Shown here one piece after another: positions 1 to 5,744 of a stretch of 19,225 nt of DNA. Both the position numbers and the translations under genes were made by a program. How positions within the stretch are numbered: position 1 is the first letter of the stretch; each line of letters opens with the position of its first letter. The notes under the pieces were generated by a model that was not told the origin of the DNA, made no database searches, and saw only the letters and a list, made by a program, of their open reading frames with translations. This DNA is from Bacteroides sp. CAG:545 (GTDB taxonomy: Bacteria; Bacteroidota; Bacteroidia; Bacteroidales; UBA932): contig HF996010.1 of assembly GCA_000432515.1 (NCBI GenBank), positions 29,891 through 49,115 on the forward strand, read 5' to 3'.

Positions 1-56
1 AGAGCGTCATAGCGCCGCTGGGTTTCAAGAAAATCTTTTAAGGAATCAACATTCAT
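1..56 (-). CDS. N-terminal fragment of an unidentified protein
   Basis: The reverse complement gives an ATG at 56-54 followed by 18 open codons that run off the window edge; the protein begins MNVDSLKDFLETQRRYDAL. An AGGA-like purine stretch lies 9-12 bases upstream of the ATG. The gene diverges from the thiL-like gene across about 165 bases. The fragment is too short to name. It is a hydrophilic, helix-prone start without a signal peptide, so a cytoplasmic protein is likely. Confidence 0.5.
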   Translation of the reverse strand, partial: MNVDSLKDFLETQRRYDA

Positions 57-183
57 GGGCTTCGGTTATCCTGGAAATGTAAATTTAACCATTTTTCATT
101 GAATTACATAATGGTTAGAAGCAGATTAAGAGATGTCATTAACAGGTTTACTCTTCAAGGCCGCGAATTTAGAAATAAAATAT

Positions 184-191
184 TACTTTTG
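184..191 (+). promoter_or_regulatory. Possible -7 box for the thiL-like gene
   Basis: TACTTTTG matches the Bacteroidetes -7 consensus TAnnTTTG exactly and lies 36 bases before the ATG at 227. No good TTTG is present 19-21 bases upstream, so only half of the promoter is supported. Nothing else was recognised in the 57-226 gap. Confidence 0.35.
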
Positions 192-226
192 CACCTTTGA
201 TGGTGTAATTTAATTGTTTATTGTCA

Positions 227-1249
227 ATGGAGAAAAAGAATTTCAGCGATATAGGGAAAATCGAGGCTATTAAACTTCTGTTCGAGGAGTCGCCTTTCAA
301 GCAGGCGGACGGCACTTCATACCTCTGCGGGGAAAAAGGCGGAGTAATCAGGACTGCTTCCAAACTTTGGCTTGAAGGCATTGACTTCGACCTGACTTAT
401 TTTCCGTTGAAACATCTCGGATACAAGAGCGTCGTCGGCACAGTAGGAGAGATTTATGCATCACTTGCCAGACCTCAGTCAATTTCCGTCAGACTCGGCA
501 TTTCGGCGAAACTGGACCTGCCGCAAGTAAGCGAATTGTGGAACGGCATCTGCACTGCTGCGGAAGAGCACCATATCAAGCGAGCAGACCTGGACCTCGT
601 TCCATCACGTAATGGACTGGCTATCAGTATAGTTATAAGCGGTATCACTTCTCCTGAAGTCGCTGAGAATCGAAAATCCGCGAGCAGCAAGGACCTTATA
701 TGTATTTCCGGCAATGTCGGAGCGTCATTTTTGGGGATGAGTCTGCTGGAGCAGGAAAAGAAGAAATTCGAGAAGGCAGGAGAACTGACCGGACAGCCGG
801 ACCTTGAGAAATACAAGATGCTCGTCGCTTCTTATCTGAAACCGGAGATAGATCCTGACATTGTAAGTCAGCTCGGAGATTCCGGTATAATTCCTCCTTA
901 TGGTTATCTGGTGAACCGCGGTCTCGCTGATGCGGCAAGAAGGCTCAATCGGGACAGCGGTCTCGGAGTGAAACTTTACACTGACAAGATTCCGTTTGAA
1001 GGAAACTCATTCGAGGTCGGAAAGAAGCTGAACATTGACCCGGTATCTGCCGCGCTGAAAGGAGGCGACGACTACAGGCTCATGTTCGTGATTCCGATGT
1101 CAGCATACGAGACATTCCGACACGATTTTCAGACATTCTCCATCATCGGGCATCTCGCCCAGCCGGAAGTCGGTACCGTTCTCGTAACTCCCGAAGGCGT
1201 GGAACTTCCCGTTCACGCCCAAGGCTGGAACAATGATATCTTATACTGA
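227..1249 (+). CDS. Degenerate ThiL/AIR-synthase-like protein
   Basis: This 340-residue protein aligns by eye along its whole length with Bacteroidetes thiamine-monophosphate kinase (ThiL). Recognisable landmarks are FDLTYFPLKHLGYK, the RNGLAIS strand, the ISGNVGASFLG region, ALKGGDDY and the closing AQGW. The ligand motifs of active ThiL are altered. The N-terminal GDDAA is DGTSY, TTDMLVEG has become RTASKLWLEG, SDI is GEI, the GGDTT loop has lost its glycines, and DISDGL reads LVNRGL. Only the late GGDDY looks intact. The fold is therefore probably kept while ATP/Mg binding is doubtful, and a pseudo-enzyme or a new activity is more likely than canonical ThiL. ATG 227 is preferred to an in-frame TTG at 221 because it is the stronger codon and adds no conserved residues. 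A truncated exported-protein ORF follows after 11 bases. Confidence 0.75.
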   Translation: MEKKNFSDIGKIEAIKLLFEESPFKQADGTSYLCGEKGGVIRTASKLWLEGIDFDLTYFPLKHLGYKSVVGTVGEIYASLARPQSISVRLGISAKLDLPQVSELWNGICTAAEEHHIKRADLDLVPSRNGLAISIVISGITSPEVAENRKSASSKDLICISGNVGASFLGMSLLEQEKKKFEKAGELTGQPDLEKYKMLVASYLKPEIDPDIVSQLGDSGIIPPYGYLVNRGLADAARRLNRDSGLGVKLYTDKIPFEGNSFEVGKKLNIDPVSAALKGGDDYRLMFVIPMSAYETFRHDFQTFSIIGHLAQPEVGTVLVTPEGVELPVHAQGWNNDILY

Positions 1250-1260
1250 CGAACTATAAA

Positions 1261-1344
1261 ATGAAAAAGATTAACTTTATTGTCCTGGCTTCAGCCGTCA
1301 TGCTGATGCCGGTTTCCCTTACACGATCTAACTTAACCCGCTGA
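1261..1344 (+). pseudogene. Signal-peptide remnant of an exported protein
   Basis: The ATG lies 11 bases after the thiL-like stop and opens a 27-codon frame. It starts with a textbook export signal (MKKINFIVLASAVMLMPVSL) and then runs into seven unrelated residues and TGA. The last 17 bases overlap the 3' end of the opposing ATPase gene. A complete protein of this shape is not expected. The simplest reading is an exported protein, once co-transcribed with the thiL-like gene, whose body was removed or displaced when the ATPase-containing DNA arrived near 1320. No orphaned 3' part was found elsewhere in the window. Confidence 0.6.
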
Positions 1345-2680
1345 GGTCTAATGAGAATTGGACATTGGCGGGTTTCTCTCTATAGATGAACATTATCATA
1401 TAGATAGGGAGATATTTTATGTCACCTTCGATGCTTAAGTTATCATTGCACAACACTAAAGCCTCCGGAATAGTGTATTCTTTACATTCGAGAATGTTAT
1501 TGAGAGCTTTGTGCCTGACGTAATCTTTGCCTGATTTCACTTCTATCGGGAATACGTTTCCGTTATACTCCATAACAAAGTCCACTTCACCCTTTTTCTT
1601 GCTATTGTAATAGAACAGGTTTTCGAAGCCATGCGCCAAGAGTTCTTCTGCAACTACGTTTTCGTATATTGCACCGAAATTTATAGCGTCATCCCCTGTC
1701 AATATTCTGAGTTGTATTCCATCTGAATACTGACAAGCCAAGAGCCCTACATCGTTAGAGAACAGTTTAAAAAGATTTCGTGAAGAAGCTAATTTCAAAG
1801 GACTTTTAGGTTCTTCGATGTTATATACCGGAATGGCAACACCAGCATCTTTCAACCAAAGAAATTCATCTTTATACATCTCCGCTCGAGCTTTTTCGTT
1901 AAGGCTCTTGATGAAGAAACGCTTACTTTTGGAATTAAGTTCAGTTGGGATAAGATCGAAGATTTCTTTTATTTTCAGCTGTTGTTTCGAAGCATACTGT
2001 GAGATGTCCTCCTTATACAGTCTGATAATTTCTCTCTGGCTATCCATAACGTCTTGCAGGTTATTATTCGACTTATAAGACATGACAGCGGCGGGCATTC
2101 CTCCTACTATCAGATACAGCCTGAACACCTCCATCATTTTCTTATGGATAAATTCATCTACCGGATTGTTGTTGTCAAAGGAGTCTTTCAGACTGGCAAT
2201 CACATCTTCGTTAACACCGACAGCCCACATAAACTCCTCCAAATCCAAAGGATACATGTCTCTGACAGACATATACCCCACAGGTACAGACCTTAAATTC
2301 TGCAGTTCGACACCAAGAAGAGAACCGCTCATTATATACCTGTATCTGCCATCATCCACAAGGAATTTGATAGCGGTAACTATCTCCGGACACTTTTGGA
2401 CTTCATCGAAGAAAATGAGTGTCTTTCCCGGAATCAACGGTTTGTCAGTGAAAGCAGACAAACGCAGGAGAATGTCTAAACTGCTCTTGGCATTGGAAAA
2501 TATATCGACAGCTTCCGGAGTATCTACAAAATTGATTTCTATAAAACTCTCGAAGTGCTTTTCCGCAAACTTTCGTATCGAATATGTTTTCCCGATCTGA
2601 CGTGCTCCAGCCAACAAAAGAGCACCCTTATTTACCTCATAAAAATGCTCAATAACAGTTGTTATCTTTCTCTTCAGCAT
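1328..2680 (-). CDS. AAA ATPase with DUF4143 C-terminal domain
   Basis: This 450-residue protein belongs to the prokaryotic AAA_14/DUF4143 family, common in Bacteroidetes and of unsettled function. The N-terminal ATPase part carries a Walker A at residues 25-32 (GARQIGKT), a Walker B at about 88-93 (LIFFDE) and the sensor-like stretch YIMSGSLLG near 115-123. The C-terminal part has the PD-(D/E)XK-like signature GEVD...EVKSGK at residues 364-385, with Asp367, Glu380 and Lys382 as candidate nuclease-type residues. The frame stays open to a GTG at 2722. ATG 2680 is preferred because the extra 14 residues precede the usual family start (MLKRK) and a GGAAAAG purine stretch lies upstream of it. The gene sits on a broken exported-protein gene, is preceded by 33-bp-spaced iterons, and has a decayed relative near 7,750. 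These are signs of an accessory, laterally moving gene. Confidence 0.88.
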   Translation of the reverse strand: MLKRKITTVIEHFYEVNKGALLLAGARQIGKTYSIRKFAEKHFESFIEINFVDTPEAVDIFSNAKSSLDILLRLSAFTDKPLIPGKTLIFFDEVQKCPEIVTAIKFLVDDGRYRYIMSGSLLGVELQNLRSVPVGYMSVRDMYPLDLEEFMWAVGVNEDVIASLKDSFDNNNPVDEFIHKKMMEVFRLYLIVGGMPAAVMSYKSNNNLQDVMDSQREIIRLYKEDISQYASKQQLKIKEIFDLIPTELNSKSKRFFIKSLNEKARAEMYKDEFLWLKDAGVAIPVYNIEEPKSPLKLASSRNLFKLFSNDVGLLACQYSDGIQLRILTGDDAINFGAIYENVVAEELLAHGFENLFYYNSKKKGEVDFVMEYNGNVFPIEVKSGKDYVRHKALNNILECKEYTIPEALVLCNDNLSIEGDIKYLPIYMIMFIYREKPANVQFSLDLSGLS

Positions 2681-2687
2681 AGCAATT

Positions 2688-2763
2688 ACACTTTTCCATA
2701 GCAAAAATATGTGATTTTCCACACTTTTCCAATATAATTACAAGCTAAAATATACACTTTTCA
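2688..2763. repeat. Three iterons at 33-bp spacing upstream of the ATPase
   Basis: ACACTTTTCCA occurs at 2688-2698 and 2721-2731, and ACACTTTTCA at 2754-2763. The start points are exactly 33 bp apart, about three helical turns, while the DNA between copies is not conserved beyond being A/T-rich. On the ATPase strand each copy reads (T)GGAAAAGTGT. The copy nearest the gene also supplies the GGAAAAG purine stretch before ATG 2680. Regular phasing with unrelated spacers suggests binding sites for a regulator, perhaps the ATPase itself, rather than a decayed tandem duplication. The protein that binds is unknown. Confidence 0.6.
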
Positions 2764-2781
2764 AAAAAACGCACTGTGCGT
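2761..2781 (-). terminator. Small hairpin with T-run facing the ATPase
   Basis: ACGCA at 2769-2773 and TGCGT at 2777-2781 form a 5-bp hairpin with a 3-base loop. Read leftward, it is followed at once by a run of seven T. It would weaken leftward transcription coming from the promoter at 2924-2954 before it reaches the ATPase. The stem is short, so it may be a weak terminator, an attenuator or a protein site. Confidence 0.3.
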
Positions 2782-2788
2782 AAAAAAG

Positions 2789-2807
2789 AACCGAAGTTCA
2801 GATAATT
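2789..2807. repeat. 19-bp dispersed repeat, copy 1
   Basis: AACCGAAGTTCAGATAATT matches 18 of 19 bases at 7808-7826. Both copies lie on the upstream side of DUF4143-type ATPase sequence, the intact gene here and a relic there. They are probably part of a leader that travels with this gene family. Confidence 0.55.
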
Positions 2808-2864
2808 TCCTTATTCAAAAAAAATATTCTGATTTTTTGTACAAAATCCAAGATTCCGGACTCT

Positions 2865-2898
2865 CCGTCTATGCTGTATTACCGTCTATGCTGTATTA
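2865..2898. repeat. Perfect 17-bp tandem duplication beside the inverted repeat
   Basis: CCGTCTATGCTGTATTA occurs twice with no gap, at 2865-2881 and 2882-2898, ending two bases before the left inverted repeat at 2901. Read on the minus strand, each unit contains AGACG, the first half of the inverted-repeat core. It could be an accessory site for the invertase or a slippage or insertion scar. Confidence 0.7.
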
Positions 2899-2900
2899 TT

Positions 2901-2910
2901 AGACGTCCGT
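2901..2910 (+). repeat. Left inverted repeat (invertase crossover site)
   Basis: AGACGTCCGT is the exact reverse complement of 3656-3665. It differs at one position from ARACGTWCGT, which I recall as the core motif of Mpi-controlled invertible promoters in Bacteroides. It contains the self-complementary hexamer GACGTC, as fits a serine-invertase crossover. It lies 61 bases before the invertase ATG. Confidence 0.65.
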
Positions 2911-2923
2911 ATGAAAAGCGGCG

Positions 2924-2954
2924 CGAAATTATATATATATTTCTAATATTCAAA
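2924..2954 (-). promoter_or_regulatory. Leftward Bacteroidetes promoter inside the invertible segment
   Basis: On the minus strand, TTTG (2954-2951), a 19-base spacer and TAATTTCG (2931-2924) match the -33/-7 consensus with one mismatch. The start of transcription would be near 2917, so the transcript would cross the left inverted repeat, the tandem duplication and the iterons before reaching the ATPase about 200 bases on. Confidence 0.5.
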
Positions 2955-2971
2955 GAAATAATCACAAAAAT

Positions 2972-3634
2972 ATGATTTACGCGTACATTAGAATCAGCAC
3001 GGACAAACAGTTCGTCATTAACCAGAAAGAAGAGATACTTAACTTCGTAGACATTAAAGGCTTAACTATCGACAAATGGGTCACGGAGACCATCAGCGGA
3101 AAGGTAGCAAAAGAAGCCCGAAAATTGGGCAGACTGCTCAAAAAAACGAAAACAGGAGACATCATAATCGTTACAGAAATATCCAGACTGAGCAGAACAT
3201 TGGTCGAAGTCATGGAAATAATGGGGCATTGTCTGAAATCCGGCGTAAAACTCTATTCCATAAAAGAAGGCTATTCTTTCGATGATTCCATTAATAGTCA
3301 AGTACTTTGCTTCGCATTCGGTCTCACCGCCGACATCGAGCGCCGTCTAATCTCCATGCGCACCAAGGAAGCCCTCGCCGTCAGAAAAGCCGCCGGCGTC
3401 CAACTCGGAAGGCGTCCGGGTCAATGCCCGAAGATTAAGATTCTCCTCACCAATAAGGATAAAATCCTGACTCTCATGCGCGAAGGCAAATCCATCTCCC
3501 ACATCAGCCGCGAGTTCCACGTAGCCCGCGCCACGATGATGAGGTTTGTTTATGCCAATGCCGAAGTGACGGCTGTTTTTTACGAAATGATCAAACATCA
3601 AGTTCCTCCAGTTCCTCAACAAAGTGTTGTTTAG
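2972..3634 (+). CDS. Mpi-family serine DNA invertase
   Basis: This 220-residue small serine recombinase resembles the Bacteroides master invertase Mpi, which flips promoters of surface-structure genes. The N-terminal resolvase domain has YIRIS with the nucleophile Ser9, the SRLSRT motif near residues 70-75, the AFGLTADIERRLISMRTKEAL helix region typical of Mpi, and LGRRPG at the domain junction. The C-terminal helix-turn-helix (EGKSISHISREFHVARATMMRF) resembles that of Hin. All residues expected for catalysis appear present and the length fits the family. The gene lies inside 10-bp inverted repeats, 61 bases after the left one and 21 bases before the right one, so its own flanks are the likely substrate. 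Distant sites elsewhere in the genome are also possible, as for Mpi. Confidence 0.9.
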   Translation: MIYAYIRISTDKQFVINQKEEILNFVDIKGLTIDKWVTETISGKVAKEARKLGRLLKKTKTGDIIIVTEISRLSRTLVEVMEIMGHCLKSGVKLYSIKEGYSFDDSINSQVLCFAFGLTADIERRLISMRTKEALAVRKAAGVQLGRRPGQCPKIKILLTNKDKILTLMREGKSISHISREFHVARATMMRFVYANAEVTAVFYEMIKHQVPPVPQQSVV

Positions 3635-3655
3635 TCCCTCCAAGGCGTCCAAAAA

Positions 3656-3665
3656 ACGGACGTCT
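3656..3665 (-). repeat. Right inverted repeat (invertase crossover site)
   Basis: ACGGACGTCT is the perfect inverted partner of 2901-2910 and lies 21 bases after the invertase stop. Outside the 10-bp core the two sites share about half of the next ten bases on the outer side and nothing clear on the inner side. Confidence 0.65.
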
Positions 3666-3749
3666 GAAATTGCTGAAAAACAGCTCATCTCATGCCCACG
3701 ATGACCATAGCATTGGAAAACGAACAAACAAAACAAATTTTAATAAACA

Positions 3750-3893
3750 ATGGAAATGAAAAAGTTAACTTATGAGGCACCAAAGGTACAGGTTTTCGGT
3801 GTCGAGACGCAAAACTGCTTTGCGTCGGGATTTGAGGACAGGGGACTCTCTCCTCTTAATGACCGCAATGACATAGATTGGGATGAAGAATAA
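3750..3893 (+). CDS. 47-residue acidic peptide ahead of the lipoproteins
   Basis: The reading frame starts MEMKKLTYEAPKVQVFGV and ends DIDWDEE. A second ATG at 3756 gives a 45-residue form. It resembles a widespread, unnamed type of very short Bacteroidales protein that begins M-K-K-x-Y-x-x-P-x-V and ends acidic, often with Trp. It has one Cys (NCFASG), a hydrophobic stretch in the first half and no clear signal peptide. The stop is 15 bases before the next lipoprotein ATG, so the two are probably one transcript. It could be a leader peptide, a small secreted or modified peptide, or a partner of the surface proteins. The region just upstream (3666-3749) holds only a weak promoter match (TAGCATTG at 3708). 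Confidence 0.65.
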   Translation: MEMKKLTYEAPKVQVFGVETQNCFASGFEDRGLSPLNDRNDIDWDEE

Positions 3894-3908
3894 AAAAGGG
3901 CAGAAGAT

Positions 3909-5684
3909 ATGAAAAAGATATTCTATTCAAGTTGTGCAATACTTGGACTGGTCAGTCTTGCAAATTGCACGAAAAGTTCAGACGTTGAGATAAAGGATCA
4001 GGCTGCTGAGCTCACAGCATCCATCGTGGAGACTAAGACATCCCTTAATGATCTGGATGTTACTTGGGCTAAAGGTGATGAAATCGCTATCCAGTTAAAG
4101 GATAAGCACATCAGCAATGCTATCAACGAAAAAGGAAATAGTGGAAACTATCCGGCAACAATGGGAACATACAAATTGTCCGACGATGCAGCAGGAAAGA
4201 AAGTAGGAACATTCTCTTTTGTCAGCGGCGGTGAAAGAATCGGTGACAAGGATGTATTTTTCGCTTTTTATCCCGCAAAGTATTGCGCTCCTCAAACAAG
4301 CAACGGATATTTTTATATGAACTTCCCTTCAACCCAGTATTATGAGGATAACAATGGCGGTAGTTTATCTCTTCCAATGTATGGAGTAGGATCTGGCAGA
4401 AACATCGAATTCAAGTATGCAGGTGCCGTCATCAAGCTCAAATTATGGGCCTCTACAGAAACCAAGGTCAATTCCATAACCATTAGTAGTGATACTGGAA
4501 TTCCTCAGGGTTTATTCACTTATATTCAATCTGATGGGAATTGGACCGATCCGGTAGATAGAATATCTAATAGTGAAGTAACTTCATTTACAATGCAAAT
4601 GCGTACCCCTCTTGCCATAGGCAAAAAGAAGGAAGAGGCTACAGAAGTTGCTCTTGTAATACCGGTTTCAACAGCCATCAAACTAGCGAATATGAAATTC
4701 TCAATCACTTGCGATCTTGGTGGCTGTTCATTTAAAAAGAACAAGCCTGTTACCATAAACCCGGGAGACGCAATATCATTCTCAGCTAAAGAAGTAATCT
4801 GCAGTCCTTCAAAAATGTTTATAGATGGCGAGGAAGGCGAAATCAATGTAGAAAGAATCACAAGTGCTACAAAGAAGGTTTCAATAGTCAGTGCAGATGG
4901 CGGTCTTATTTCTGAAAACTTACTCAAAGAGATTATAACCAAGTGCGAGAGCTTCAAGAATCTTGATCATCAAATCATATTGGATCTCAGCAAAGCAAAA
5001 GCCTGATTTGGTGTAATCAGAGGATACGATGATAAAGATGGCTTCTGTGGAGGTCGGTCTGACAGAAGCGTAAAAAACATTAGCGAATTCCATCTTCCTG
5101 AAGGCATCACTATTCTTGGGAACATGTCTCTGGCAAGCAGTCTCTACACTAAGATTGTAGTTCCGGCATCATTAACTTCCATTGATGGTTTCCCAAGCAG
5201 ATATAACGACAAGATGACATGGGAAGTTAACGCGAACAACAAGAAGTTCACAGCTTATGAGGGCGCTTTGTATAGTAAAGATATGACTCAATTGATGGTT
5301 CTCAACGGTGGAAGTGGAGCGTCACATGTAGTTCCTGAAGGAACCAAATCCATTAGAAGTTGGTGTATGTTTGACAACTCCGTCATTACGACATTGACAT
5401 TGCCAAGCACTCTGGAGAATTTATACTCAGACAGTATCGATGGTACACCTAATCTTTCCACAATTATCTGCTTGAGAGAAACCCCTGCAACATTGGATGG
5501 CCAGCAAGTTGAAACTTTCAAAGCCAAAAACAAGACTATCTATGTGCCAGGTGGAGCTATCGACGCCTACAAAAAAGCATGGAAGTCATTGGTAGATAGC
5601 GGTTGGGAAGTAAAGACATTGGAGGATGCAAAAAAGGCAGGCTTCACCATCACAACTCCAAGTACAGAATCAATAAATTTTTAA
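3909..5684 (+). pseudogene. Fimbrillin-like/LRR lipoprotein split by one in-frame TGA
   Basis: The first part (3909-5003, 365 codons) starts with a lipoprotein signal (lipobox LANC, Cys20). A Mfa-like domain follows with the typical TKTSL...VTWAKGDEIAI opening and a later LPMYGVG stretch. TGA at 5004-5006 interrupts it. Exactly the same frame stays open from 5007 to 5684 and encodes a BspA-type leucine-rich-repeat domain (LPEGITILG, VVPASLTSI, LTLPSTL, then IYVPGGAIDAYKKAW). DLSKAKA just before the stop looks like the start of that domain, so this was one protein of 591 codons. A single base change, for example from TGG or CGA, explains it. Products may be the truncated fimbrillin-like part alone, or a low-level readthrough form. 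An ATG at 5124 could restart the LRR part but would lack a signal peptide. A GGG-containing purine stretch precedes the first ATG. Confidence 0.82.
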
Positions 5685-5700
5685 TTAAATCAAATAGTTA

Positions 5701-5739
5701 GAGATAGTTGAAGTTTGCCTTCAACTATCTCTTGTTTTC
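5701..5739 (+). terminator. Intrinsic terminator between the two lipoprotein genes
   Basis: A perfect 13-bp stem (5701-5713 with 5719-5731) and a 5-base loop are followed by TTGTTTTC. It ends only about five bases before the ATG at 5745, so the downstream gene's binding region is partly inside it. The downstream gene must be read through, or regulated by this hairpin. Confidence 0.75.
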
Positions 5740-5744
5740 ACTTT

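Larger units (their letters stand above)
2901..3665. other. Putative invertible segment with invertase and outward promoter
   Basis: This 765-bp block is bounded by the 10-bp inverted repeats. It contains one serine recombinase gene and, near its left end, a promoter firing out to the left. The layout copies the Salmonella hin segment: an invertase gene with an outward promoter between inverted sites. In the orientation seen, the promoter faces the DUF4143 ATPase. Inverted, it would occupy about 3612-3642 and face the 47-residue peptide and lipoprotein cluster. Only one orientation is visible in this sequence. Confidence 0.55.

Noticed and set aside
1818..2600. Plus-strand open frames across the ATPase gene
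   Set aside because: They mirror the ATPase codons and show no protein family features.
2681..2722. GTG start at 2722 for the ATPase
   Set aside because: It adds 14 residues lacking family similarity and lies within the iterons; ATG 2680 fits better, though GTG is not excluded.
3708..3715. TAGCATTG as a fixed promoter for the 47-residue peptide
   Set aside because: It has one mismatch and no TTTG at the right distance; kept only as a weak alternative to the invertible promoter.
5004..5006. TGA read as selenocysteine or as a sense codon
   Set aside because: No SECIS-like context was evident, TGA ends other genes in the window, and a single point mutation explains it more simply.
5715..5744. 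Longer N-terminus for the SGNH lipoprotein from TTG 5715
   Set aside because: It would start inside the terminator hairpin and put ten residues ahead of an otherwise perfect lipoprotein signal.
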